Positions 8,711-16,578 of a stretch of DNA of 64,000 nt are shown here, piece after piece. Made by a program: the position numbers and the translations under genes. Position 1 is the stretch's first letter. Every line of letters begins with the position of its first letter. Source of the stretch: Streptomyces sp. NBC_01485 (GTDB lineage Bacteria > Actinomycetota > Actinomycetes > Streptomycetales > Streptomycetaceae); contig NZ_CP109435.1 of NCBI RefSeq assembly GCF_036227125.1, forward strand, positions 1,674,001 through 1,738,000. The letters run 5' to 3'. Under the pieces are notes generated by a model. That model made no database searches. It saw nothing but the letters and a program-made list of their open reading frames with translations, and was not told the origin of the DNA.

Positions 8711-10111
8711 ATGCTGCCTCTCACCCTTCAGCCGCGCGACGACGCGAAGCTGCTGGCGGACCGGCTCGCACTGTCGGCCGCCACCACTCGGGGCGCGCAC
8801 CTGGCGACCGCCGGCTTCGCCGACTGGCTCGCCGAGCGGGGCCGCGCCAACGCCTTCCACGTGGACCGGATCCCCTTCGCCCGCCTGGACGGCTGGTCGT
8901 TCCACGACACCACCGGCAACCTCGAGCACCGCAGCGGCCGCTTCTTCACGGTCGAGGGCCTGCACGTCACCGAGCGGGGCGCTCCGTACGGCGACGGCCC
9001 GCACGCCGAATGGCACCAGCCCATCATCAAGCAGCCCGAAGTCGGCATCCTGGGCATCCTCGGCAAGGAGTTCGACGGGGTCCTGCACTTCCTGATGCAG
9101 GCGAAGATGGAGCCCGGCAACCCGAACCTGCTCCAGCTGTCCCCGACCGTGCAGGCCACCCGCAGCAACTACACCAAGGTCCACCAGGGCGCGGACGTGA
9201 AGTACCTCGAGCACTTCGTCGGCCCGGGCCGCGGCCGGGTCGTCGCGGACGTCCTGCAGTCCGAGCACGGTTCGTGGTTCTTCCACAAGTCCAACCGCAA
9301 CATGATCGTGCTGACGGACGACGACGTGCCGCTCCTCGACGACTTCTGCTGGCTCACCCTCGGGCAGATAGCGGAACTCCTGCACCAGGACAATGTCGTC
9401 AACATGGACTCGCGTACGGTCCTGTCCTGCCTGCCCGTCCCGGAGACGGCGGCCGGCGCCCTGCTGTCCGACGCCCAGCTGCTGTCCTGGATCACCGGTG
9501 AGCGCTCCCGGCACGACGTGCACGCCGAGCGCGTACCGCTGGCCGGGCTGCCCGGCTGGCGGCGCGACGAGATGACCGTCGAGCACGAGGAGGGCCGCTA
9601 CTTCAAGGTGGTGGCGGTCGCCGTGCAGGCCGGCAACCGCGAGGTCACCGGCTGGACCCAGCCGCTGTTCGAGCCGGTGGGCCTGGGCGTCACCGCGTTC
9701 CTCACCCGCACGTTCGACGGCGTCCCCCATGTCCTGGTGCACGCCCGGGTCGAGGGCGGTTTCCTGGACACCGTCGAGCTGGGCCCCACGGTCCAGTACA
9801 CGCCTGGAAACTACGCCCACCTGCCCGCGAAGGAACGCCCGTCGTTCCTCGACACCGTGCTCGCGGCGCCGGCGGACCGCATCCGGTACGAGGCCGTGCA
9901 CTCGGAGGAGGGCGGCCGGTTCCTCAACGCCGAGAGCCGGTATCTGATCGTCGACGCCGACGAGCACGATGTCCCGCTCGATCCGCCGGCCGGCTACGCC
10001 TGGGTCACGCCGGACCAGCTCACCTGGCTGGTGCGCCACGGCCACTACCTCAACGTCCAGGCCCGCACGCTCCTGGCCTGCCTCAACGCCGCGGCGGCGA
10101 ACGCCCGATGA
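8711..10111 (+). CDS. NDP-hexose 2,3-dehydratase
   Basis: Eliminates the C2 hydroxyl of dTDP-4-keto-6-deoxyglucose, committing it to 2-deoxysugars; its 3,4-diketo product is then handled by a 3-ketoreductase. The protein is 466 aa and internally duplicated: SPTVQATRSNYTKVH in the first half matches GPTVQYTPGNYAHL in the second, the diagnostic tandem architecture of UrdS/TylX3/SpnO-type enzymes. ATG at 8711 is chosen because GGGGAG lies 7 bp upstream. An in-frame ATG at 8660 overlapping the previous stop would add 17 residues not usual for the family. Its stop overlaps the start of the 3-ketoreductase (ATGA), matching their sequential reactions. Confidence 0.95.
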   Translation: MLPLTLQPRDDAKLLADRLALSAATTRGAHLATAGFADWLAERGRANAFHVDRIPFARLDGWSFHDTTGNLEHRSGRFFTVEGLHVTERGAPYGDGPHAEWHQPIIKQPEVGILGILGKEFDGVLHFLMQAKMEPGNPNLLQLSPTVQATRSNYTKVHQGADVKYLEHFVGPGRGRVVADVLQSEHGSWFFHKSNRNMIVLTDDDVPLLDDFCWLTLGQIAELLHQDNVVNMDSRTVLSCLPVPETAAGALLSDAQLLSWITGERSRHDVHAERVPLAGLPGWRRDEMTVEHEEGRYFKVVAVAVQAGNREVTGWTQPLFEPVGLGVTAFLTRTFDGVPHVLVHARVEGGFLDTVELGPTVQYTPGNYAHLPAKERPSFLDTVLAAPADRIRYEAVHSEEGGRFLNAESRYLIVDADEHDVPLDPPAGYAWVTPDQLTWLVRHGHYLNVQARTLLACLNAAAANAR

Positions 10112-11067
10112 GCGGGCCGGTGCGGATCGGGGTGCTCGGCTGCGCGGACATCGCGGTGCGGCGGATGCTGCCCGCGTTCGCCGCCTCCCCTGGTCTGGAA
10201 CTCGCCGCGGTCGCCAGCCGCGACCGGGCCAGGGCCGAGCAGGTCGGCCGCCGCTTCGACTGCCGCCCCGTCCAGGGGTACGACGAACTGCTCGACGCCG
10301 ACGACATCCAGGCCGTGTACGTGCCCCTGCCGGCCGCGCTGCACGCCCCGTGGGTGGAGTCGGCGCTGAACGCGGGCAAGCACGTCCTGGCCGAGAAGCC
10401 CCTGACTACGGACCCGGAGAGCACCGAGCGGCTCCTGGACCTCGCCGCGAAGCGGGGTGTGGCCATGATGGAGAACGTCATGTTCGTCCATCATCCCCGG
10501 CACGAGGCGGTGCGGCGCCTGGTTGCCGAGGGGCGGATCGGCGAACTGCGCGCATTCCGCGCGGAGTTCGCCATCCCCCCGCTCGTCGGCGACGACATTC
10601 GGTACTCCGCCGAGCTCGGCGGCGGCGCGCTGGCGGACGTCGGCCTCTACCCGCTGCGGGCCGCCCTGCACTTCCTGGGCCACGGTCTCGACGTGGTCGG
10701 CGCCCGTCTCACCCGGCGCGCCGGGCGGCAGGTCGAGACGTCGGGTGCCGCGCTGCTGGCCACTCCCGGCGGGGTCACCGCGCACCTCACGTTCGGCATG
10801 GAACACGCCTATCTCTCCCGGTACGAACTGTGGGGCAGCGAGGGCCGGATCACCGTGGACCGGGCCTTCACCCCGCCGGCGGACTTCGTGGCCGCGATCG
10901 GACTGCACCGGGGCACCGAGACGGAGGAGATCCTGCTGGAGCCCGCCGACCAGGTCGCGGCCACGGTCGCCGCGTTCGTCACCGCGATCCGCGCCGGGGC
11001 CGCCCCGCGCGCGGACACCCTGCGGCAGGCCGTCCTGCTGGACGACGTGCGCCGCCGTTCCGCATGA
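10108..11067 (+). CDS. NDP-3-keto-hexose 3-ketoreductase (Gfo/Idh/MocA family)
   Basis: Reduces the unstable 3,4-diketo sugar released by the 2,3-dehydratase, fixing the C3 stereochemistry of the 2,6-dideoxy intermediate. The 319-aa protein starts with RIGVLGCADIAVRRMLPAF (Rossmann), then has YVPLPAALHAPW and the GFO/IDH signature AGKHVLAEKPLTT with the conserved EKP lysine. It is a UrdT/SpnN-type enzyme by family and position. It is translationally coupled to the 2,3-dehydratase by ATGA. Its own stop overlaps the start of the phosphopantetheinyl-transferase remnant. Confidence 0.94.
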   Translation: MSGPVRIGVLGCADIAVRRMLPAFAASPGLELAAVASRDRARAEQVGRRFDCRPVQGYDELLDADDIQAVYVPLPAALHAPWVESALNAGKHVLAEKPLTTDPESTERLLDLAAKRGVAMMENVMFVHHPRHEAVRRLVAEGRIGELRAFRAEFAIPPLVGDDIRYSAELGGGALADVGLYPLRAALHFLGHGLDVVGARLTRRAGRQVETSGAALLATPGGVTAHLTFGMEHAYLSRYELWGSEGRITVDRAFTPPADFVAAIGLHRGTETEEILLEPADQVAATVAAFVTAIRAGAAPRADTLRQAVLLDDVRRRSA

Positions 11068-11300
11068 CGCTCGCTCCCTGGCCAGAACTCTCCCTGGAAA
11101 AAGGCCACTTGGCCGTCTGGCTGCTGACGCCGCCCGAGGAGGCGCCGCTGGCGTTGGACGAACTCGACGCGGCCGAGCGGCGCCGAGCGGACGCCTTCCG
11201 GCTGCGCGGCGACCGCACTCTGTACGCGGCCGCGCACATCGCGCTGCGCCGGCTGCTGGGCGGGTACCTGCGGACGCCGGCCAAGGAGCTGGCGTCCGCC
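11064..11300 (+). pseudogene. Remnant of an Sfp-type 4'-phosphopantetheinyl transferase (N-terminal part only)
   Basis: An ATG at 11064, coupled by ATGA to the 3-ketoreductase, opens a frame whose first ~75 residues look like the N-terminus of an Sfp-type phosphopantetheinyl transferase. Visible features are AVWLLTPPEEAPLAL, then LDELDAAERRRADAF and RTLYAAAHIALRRLLGGYL, matching the LDxxExxRAxxFxxxxxRxxYxxAHxxLR pattern. Similarity then stops. The catalytic half, with its Mg-binding Asp-x-Glu and the WxxKE motif, is absent. The frame drifts through non-homologous sequence into the carboxylase gene, so the intact protein is probably lost. Holo-ACP formation would have to come from another locus. 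Confidence 0.65.
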
Positions 11301-11391
11301 CGTCAGGAGTCCGTCATATCCCTGATGCCGATCACGCACTCGACGACCTCGCCGCGCGTGACGCTCCCGATGCACGTGAGGAGGAACTCTC

Positions 11392-12984
11392 TTGACCGCG
11401 GTGGACGACAGGCCTCTGACGGCGATCGAACCCACGGACGCGCGCGGCCGGGTGGCCGAGCTGCACGAGATCCGTGCCCAGGCGCTGGCCGGCCCGAGCG
11501 AGAAGGCGACCCAGGCGCAGCACGCCAAGGGCAAGCTGACCGCCCGGGAGCGGATCGAGCTGCTGGTGGACCCGGGCTCCTTCCAGGAGGTCGAGCAACT
11601 GCGCAGGCACCGGGCGACCGGGTTCGGCCTGGAGACCAAGAAGCCGTTCACCGACGGTGTCATCACCGGCTGGGGCACGGTGGAGGGCCGTACGGTCTTC
11701 GTCTACGCCCATGACTTCCGTATCTTCGGCGGCGCGCTGGGCGAGGCCCACGCCACGAAGATCCACAAGATCATGGACATGGCCATCGCGGCCGGCGCCC
11801 CGCTGGTGTCGCTGAACGACGGCGCCGGCGCACGCATCCAGGAGGGCGTCAGCGCCCTCGCCGGGTACGGCGGCATCTTCCAGCGCAACACCAAGGCGTC
11901 CGGCGTCATCCCGCAGATCAGCGTGATGCTCGGCCCGTGCGCGGGCGGCGCGGCCTACAGCCCCGCCCTCACCGACTTCGTCTTCATGGTCCGCGAGACC
12001 TCGCAGATGTTCATCACCGGCCCGGACGTCGTCAAGGCGGTCACCGGCGAGGAGATCACCCAGAACGGCCTCGGCGGCGCCGACGTGCACGCCGAGACCT
12101 CCGGCGTCTGCCACTTCGCGTACGACGACGAGGAGACCTGCATCGCCGAGGTCCGCTACCTCCTCTCGCTGCTCCCGCAGAACAACCGCGAGAACCCCCC
12201 GCGCGTCGAGTCCACCGACCCGGCCGACCGCCGCAGCGACGTCCTGCTCGACCTGGTCCCGGCCGACGGCAACCGCCCGTACGACATGACCAAGGTCATC
12301 GAGGAGATCGTCGACGACGGCGAGTACGTCGAGATCCACGAGCGCTGGGCCCGCAACATCATCTGCGCGATGGCCCGCCTCGGCGGCCAGGTCGTCGGCA
12401 TCGTGGCCAACCAGCCCCAGTCCCTCGCCGGTGTCCTGGACATCGAGGCCAGCGAAAAGGCCGCCCGGTTCGTGCAGATGTGCGACGCCTTCAACATCCC
12501 GATCGTCACCCTTCTGGACGTCCCCGGCTTCCTGCCCGGCGTCGACCAGGAGCACGGCGGAATCATCCGGCACGGCGCGAAGCTGCTCTACGCCTACTGC
12601 AACGCGACCGTGCCGCGGATCTCGCTGATCATGCGCAAGGCGTACGGAGGTGCCTACATCGTCATGGACAGCCAGTCCATCGGCGCCGACCTCACCTATG
12701 CCTGGCCGACGAACGAGATCGCCGTGATGGGCGCCGAAGGTGCCGCCAACGTCATCTTCCGGCGACAGATCGCCGAGGCCGAGGACCCCGAGGCCATGCG
12801 GGCCCGCATGGTCAAGGAGTACAAGTCCGAGCTGATGCACCCGTACTACGCGGCGGAGCGAGGCCTGGTCGACGACGTCATCGACCCCGCCGAGACCCGC
12901 GAGATCCTCATCCGATCCCTCGCCATGCTCCACTCCAAGCACGCGGACCTGCCCTCCCGCAAACACGGCAACCAGCCACAATGA
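11392..12984 (+). CDS. Acyl-CoA carboxylase beta (carboxyltransferase) subunit, PccB-like
   Basis: Carboxyltransferase subunit of a biotin-dependent acyl-CoA carboxylase, transferring CO2 from carboxybiotin to acetyl- or propionyl-CoA. It is 530 aa and collinear with Streptomyces PccB. It contains LNDGAGARIQEGV, an oxyanion-hole region GPCAGGAAYSPALTD, and a second one KAYGGAYIVMDSQ. Asp426 in VMDSQ appears to correspond to the PccB specificity residue (Asp422 in S. coelicolor, from memory), which would allow propionyl as well as acetyl substrates. The TTG start at 11392 is preferred because GAGGAGG lies 7 bp upstream; a GTG at 11401 is too far. In a type II polyketide cluster it probably boosts malonyl-CoA. 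An epsilon-like subunit is at 16086; no alpha subunit is in the window. Confidence 0.95.
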   Translation: MTAVDDRPLTAIEPTDARGRVAELHEIRAQALAGPSEKATQAQHAKGKLTARERIELLVDPGSFQEVEQLRRHRATGFGLETKKPFTDGVITGWGTVEGRTVFVYAHDFRIFGGALGEAHATKIHKIMDMAIAAGAPLVSLNDGAGARIQEGVSALAGYGGIFQRNTKASGVIPQISVMLGPCAGGAAYSPALTDFVFMVRETSQMFITGPDVVKAVTGEEITQNGLGGADVHAETSGVCHFAYDDEETCIAEVRYLLSLLPQNNRENPPRVESTDPADRRSDVLLDLVPADGNRPYDMTKVIEEIVDDGEYVEIHERWARNIICAMARLGGQVVGIVANQPQSLAGVLDIEASEKAARFVQMCDAFNIPIVTLLDVPGFLPGVDQEHGGIIRHGAKLLYAYCNATVPRISLIMRKAYGGAYIVMDSQSIGADLTYAWPTNEIAVMGAEGAANVIFRRQIAEAEDPEAMRARMVKEYKSELMHPYYAAERGLVDDVIDPAETREILIRSLAMLHSKHADLPSRKHGNQPQ

Positions 12985-13024
12985 CAGGACACTTGACCGC
13001 ATCAGCCCAAAGGAGGCACCACAC

Positions 13025-13705
13025 ATGGAGGAGCAACAGACGAGGAGCACGACGGTGCGCGTTCGGATCGCGCTCGACGTGATCTGCGTTCACTCCTTCC
13101 TCGGCTACACCCGCTTCACCCGTGCGGCGGACCGGCTGCGCGCCGAAGGCCACCGGGTCCAGGTGGAGTTCCTCCCCTTCGAGCTCGCGCCGGGCGCGGG
13201 CACCGAAGGGGAGCCCCTGCTCCCCGTACTGGAGCGGGTGTTCGGCCCGCAGGCGGTACGGCAGACGCTCCTGTTCGCCGAGCAGGTGGCCGCGGAGGGA
13301 CTGGAGCTGCGCTACGAACGCGCCGTGGCGACCGGCACGTTCGAGGCGCACCGGCTCATCGCCCGGGCCGCGCGGCAGGGCAGGGCCGAGCAGATGGTGG
13401 AGCGTCTCTTTCGCGCGCACTTCACCGACGGACTGCACATCGGCGACGGCGCCACCCTCGCCCTCCTCGCCGAGGAAGTCGGCGTCACGGCGGACGACTC
13501 GGGCTCGGGGGCAGCAGGAACGGCACCGGACACAGCTGCGGAGGCGGACCGCCTGCAGACCGAACTCGACCGTGTGCGCCGGCTCGGCGTCACCGGTGTG
13601 CCGGTGTTCTTCATCGACGGCGCACAGCCGTTGACCGGATCCCAGTCGGAGGCCGGGCTGCTCGCGGCCCTTCGCGACGCGGCGCGGTCCGCCTCGGACA
13701 GCTGA
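13025..13705 (+). CDS. DsbA-family (FrnE-like) thioredoxin-fold protein with degenerate active site
   Basis: 226-aa cytosolic DsbA/2-hydroxychromene-2-carboxylate isomerase-like protein, of the kind found in aromatic polyketide clusters as FrnE-like 'dithiol-disulfide isomerase'. The thioredoxin active-site loop reads DVICVHSFLG (residues 18-27) instead of D-V-V-C-P-W-C: Cys21 remains but the second Cys is Ser24, and no other cysteine is visible. The cis-proline loop TGVPVFFIDG is intact near residue 195. A strong AAAGGAGG-type ribosome-binding site precedes the ATG. With one cysteine it cannot perform a normal two-Cys redox cycle, so it may work as a glutathione/mycothiol-type or isomerase enzyme. 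Its role is unknown. Confidence 0.85.
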   Translation: MEEQQTRSTTVRVRIALDVICVHSFLGYTRFTRAADRLRAEGHRVQVEFLPFELAPGAGTEGEPLLPVLERVFGPQAVRQTLLFAEQVAAEGLELRYERAVATGTFEAHRLIARAARQGRAEQMVERLFRAHFTDGLHIGDGATLALLAEEVGVTADDSGSGAAGTAPDTAAEADRLQTELDRVRRLGVTGVPVFFIDGAQPLTGSQSEAGLLAALRDAARSASDS

Positions 13706-13750
13706 TCGGAGTGTCCGGAACATCAACTTTCGTATCGAGGCACGACAGAT

Positions 13751-13784
13751 CCACGTCAAGCACGTGGTGACGTACCCCGGGTAC
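13751..13784. promoter_or_regulatory. Two adjacent short palindromes upstream of the FAD oxidase gene
   Basis: In the 160-bp gap before the oxidase, CCACGT (13751-13756) and ACGTGG (13762-13767) form a 6-bp inverted repeat with a 5-bp spacer. GTACCC-C-GGGTAC (13772-13784) forms a second one immediately after. Both fall 80-115 bp upstream of the ATG, a plausible place for an operator. No binding protein can be named. Confidence 0.35.
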
Positions 13785-13864
13785 TGATTGGCTGAAGTCC
13801 ACCCCCCGGTCCGCATCCGCCAATGCGGTGATTCGTCGGCATCCCAGCACAGATAGGGCTCAAC

Positions 13865-15451
13865 ATGTTTTCGCGACGCAGGTTTCTGGGCTCCGCGATA
13901 GCGGTGGCCGGTGCCACCGCGGGGTTCACCGCACTGTCCTCCACCACGGCCCAGGCCGCCGCTCAGGTCGATCCGGAGGTGATCGTCAGACCGGGCGACG
14001 CACGGTACGCCGAGCTCACGAAGCGCGGTTACAACAGCCGCTTCGTGGCCACGCCGGACGAGATCTGGCTCGTGCACTGCGCCTCCCAGGTGGAGAAGGC
14101 GGTGAACAAGGCCCTCGCCAACAATCAGCGCATCACCGTGCGCAGCGGCGGTCACTGCTTCGAGAGTCTGGTCGACAATCCGCAGTTCCGTGTTCTCGTC
14201 GACACGTCCGAAATGAAGAGCGTCACCTTCGACCCGGCGATGAACGCCTTCGCCGTCCAGGCAGGCGCCCGGCTGGGCGAGGTGTACAAGGCGCTGTACG
14301 AGGGCTGGGGCGTCACGGTCCCGGGCGGCGTGTGCCCGGAGGTCGGCGTCGGCGGTCACGTCTCCGGCGGTGGATACGGCCCGCTGTCCCGCCGCTACGG
14401 CCTCGTCGTGGACCACCTGTACGCCGTCGAGGTCGTCGTGGCGGACAAGGGCGGCAAGGCCCGCACGATCGTCGCCACCCGCGACGCGAACGACCCGAAC
14501 CGCGACCTGTGGTGGGCGCACTCCGGCGGTGGCGGCGGCGGGTTCGGCATCGTGACGAGGTTCTGGTTCCGTACCCCGGGCGCCACGGGCAGCGCGTCCT
14601 CGCTGCTGCCCAAGCCGCCCGCGCGGATGCGCAAGACCATCGTGACCTGGCCCTGGGCGCAGCTGACCGAGGCAGGCTTCACGCGTCTGGTGATGAACCA
14701 CGGCGCCTGGCACGCCGCGAACAGCGCTCCGGGATCCGTGTACCAGACGATGCACAGCTCGCTCCAGCTGCACTCGTCGGTCGCGGGGACGGTCCAGCTG
14801 GAGATCCGTATGGATGCCACACTGGCGGACACCGCCAAGCTCCACGACGACTACATTGGCGCGCTCTCCGCGGGCGTCGGGGTGCAGCCGACGATCGACG
14901 TCACGGAAGGCACGTGGCTGGAGATCGCCCTGGAGCCGACCGCCAGCTACGGCTCGTACTCGCGCCAGAAGTCCATGGGCGGCCATCTGCGCAAACCGCT
15001 GACGGCAACTCAGGTCGGCGCGGTCTACCGCTCGCTGACCGACCCGAACCACTACGGCGTCGGCCTGGTGTACCTGGCGGCGTACGGCTGCCAGATCAAC
15101 ACCGTGTCGTCGTCCGCCAGGGCGATCCCACAGCGGGACTCCATCATCAAACTCTGGTACTCCAACAACTGGTCCGAGCCGGCCACTGACGAGACCGAGG
15201 TCAACTGGCTGCGCACGCTGCGCAAGAACGTCCACGGCGCGACCGGCGGCTTTCCGGCGCCCAACGACCAGCAGGACGGCGGCTACATCAACTACCCGGA
15301 CATCGACATGCGCGACCCGGCGCAGAACACGTCCGGGGTGCCCTGGTACTCGCTCATCTGGAAGGGCAACTACCCCAGGCTGCAGCAGGTCAAGAACACC
15401 TACGACCCCAAGAACGTCTTCCGGCACGGCCTGTCCCTGGACCCCTCCTGA
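13865..15451 (+). CDS. Tat-exported bicovalent FAD sugar oxidoreductase (AknOx-like, BBE family)
   Basis: 528-aa flavoprotein of the berberine-bridge-enzyme family. The N-terminus MFSRRRFLGS plus a hydrophobic stretch ending AQAAA (residue ~33) is a twin-arginine signal, so it acts outside the membrane. His97 (RSGGHCFE) and Cys157 (GGVCPEVGVGG) correspond in motif and in 60-residue spacing to the His70/Cys130 pair that binds FAD covalently twice in aclacinomycin oxidoreductase. Known relatives oxidise terminal L-rhodinose to L-cinerulose and then L-aculose after glycosylation. With a trideoxysugar pathway in the same cluster, that is the best guess here. It has its own upstream gap with palindromes, so it may be transcribed separately. 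Confidence 0.92.
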   Translation: MFSRRRFLGSAIAVAGATAGFTALSSTTAQAAAQVDPEVIVRPGDARYAELTKRGYNSRFVATPDEIWLVHCASQVEKAVNKALANNQRITVRSGGHCFESLVDNPQFRVLVDTSEMKSVTFDPAMNAFAVQAGARLGEVYKALYEGWGVTVPGGVCPEVGVGGHVSGGGYGPLSRRYGLVVDHLYAVEVVVADKGGKARTIVATRDANDPNRDLWWAHSGGGGGGFGIVTRFWFRTPGATGSASSLLPKPPARMRKTIVTWPWAQLTEAGFTRLVMNHGAWHAANSAPGSVYQTMHSSLQLHSSVAGTVQLEIRMDATLADTAKLHDDYIGALSAGVGVQPTIDVTEGTWLEIALEPTASYGSYSRQKSMGGHLRKPLTATQVGAVYRSLTDPNHYGVGLVYLAAYGCQINTVSSSARAIPQRDSIIKLWYSNNWSEPATDETEVNWLRTLRKNVHGATGGFPAPNDQQDGGYINYPDIDMRDPAQNTSGVPWYSLIWKGNYPRLQQVKNTYDPKNVFRHGLSLDPS

Positions 15452-15568
15452 CACACCGCTCGGGCGGTCGGTCCTCGCGCCGGAAGCGCACACCCCCATC
15501 TCGACGACCACCGCGACGGGCCCGGGCAGAACCCGGTCCCGGCGCGGCACGACAGCCCGGAGGGCTCC

Positions 15569-16006
15569 ATGACCAGCAGTAACCCCGCTGCCGCCAACAC
15601 CGCTCCAGGACGGCGGGCACTGCCCGCGTGGCAGGCCGTGGCAGGGGCCGCCGCCCTCGCCGCGGTCGTCAATCTGATCGTCCTGTTCATCGGTGACGCC
15701 GCCGGGGCCTCGCTGGTCCTGGAGCTCAACGGCAAGCCCGACGAGATCGGCGCCAGTGACGTGATCTTCATGTCGATCGCCGCGCCGGTGATCGGCGTCA
15801 CGGCCGTCGTGCTCCTGGCCCGCTGGAAGCCGGTGTTCCTGCGGGTGGGCCAGCTCGTGGGCGGCGCGGTGGCGGTGCTCACCGCCATCGGCCCGCTGAC
15901 CCAGGACACCGACGGCGGCACCGCCGCCACGCTGATCACGATGCACCTGTTCGTCGGCTTCGTCGCGGTGGCCGCGTTGGAAGTGATCCGCCGGTCCCGC
16001 GTCTGA
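15569..16006 (+). CDS. Small four-helix membrane protein (possibly DUF6069)
   Basis: 145 aa with four predicted transmembrane helices: about residues 20-42 (AWQAVAGAAALAAVVNLIVL), 65-88, 94-114 and 122-140. There is one polar loop after the first helix and a short basic C-terminus (EVIRRSRV). It resembles the DUF6069 group of actinobacterial membrane proteins, though I could not verify this. An AGGGCTCC purine stretch just upstream serves as ribosome-binding site. It sits at the end of the tailoring block, before a strong hairpin. No catalytic motif is visible. It could be an accessory export or membrane-stress protein. Confidence 0.75.
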   Translation: MTSSNPAAANTAPGRRALPAWQAVAGAAALAAVVNLIVLFIGDAAGASLVLELNGKPDEIGASDVIFMSIAAPVIGVTAVVLLARWKPVFLRVGQLVGGAVAVLTAIGPLTQDTDGGTAATLITMHLFVGFVAVAALEVIRRSRV

Positions 16007-16022
16007 CACACGGGATTCGCCG

Positions 16023-16063
16023 GGCGGCCCTCCGGAACCCGATTCGGGTTCCGGAGGGCCGCC
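16023..16063 (+). terminator. Perfect 19-bp stem-loop, transcription terminator
   Basis: Bases 16023-16041 pair perfectly with 16045-16063 around a 3-nt loop (ATT), starting 17 bp after the stop of the membrane protein. There is no U-tract, which is usual for Streptomyces terminators. It probably ends the tailoring transcript, though the epsilon-subunit gene starts only 23 bp downstream. Confidence 0.75.
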
Positions 16064-16085
16064 GACGTCTTACGGAGAGCAACCA

Positions 16086-16355
16086 ATGACAGCAGAGGAA
16101 AACACCGCGGTCGACGTCTCCCAGATGCTGACCGCGCACTCCTGGCGTATCACCAGCGGAGCTCCCACGGCCGAGGAGATCGCCGCGGTCGCGGTGGCGC
16201 TCTCCACCGTTCTCACCGCGCGCACCGTCCAGGCGGCGCAGGAGACGGGCTCGGGCTTCAGGAACAAGGCCCCCTGGACGCTGTTCTCGGCCAGGCGCAG
16301 GACGGCCACTTCATGGGCCGCCAGCCCATTGCCGGGCTGGCGCGGCGCGGCGTGA
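16086..16355 (+). CDS. Acyl-CoA carboxylase epsilon-like subunit
   Basis: 89-aa protein whose central part, WRITSGAPTAEEIAAVAVAL, matches the short epsilon subunits of actinobacterial acyl-CoA carboxylases (pattern W/R-V-x-x-G-x-P-T-x-E-E-x-A-A-x-x-A-x-L). These subunits join beta subunits to the biotinylated alpha subunit and raise activity. The beta subunit of this cluster is at 11392, so the pair is split by about 3 kb. The start at 16086 has ACGGAGAG 8 bp upstream. The C-terminal third (FRNKAPWTLFSARRRTATSW) lacks the usual basic W-x-x-P tail and may be diverged or frameshifted. Confidence 0.65.
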   Translation: MTAEENTAVDVSQMLTAHSWRITSGAPTAEEIAAVAVALSTVLTARTVQAAQETGSGFRNKAPWTLFSARRRTATSWAASPLPGWRGAA

Positions 16356-16578
16356 GGACGCCCCGCCGAGGAGGCCTTCGCGGACGGGTCGGTGATCCCG
16401 TCGGCACTTCACGACGGGCCCGGGAGGGGAGGACCGCCGGTCGCCATTGACCGAGCGTCCTCGAATTCAAACCTTTGATCCGGGAGTTTCCCGAGTCGGG
16501 TACGCCCTGGAATAAAAGGTGAATCCCATGGAAGGGACAGCCGTCACCCGGATGCCCCAGGATGACCGCCATAAAGGA

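Noticed and set aside
12908..16009. 1033-aa open frame on the minus strand
   Set aside because: It is antisense to the carboxylase, DsbA-like and FAD oxidase genes, all with clear homology. Its translation is rich in R, G, H and D without domains, as expected from high-GC shadow frames.
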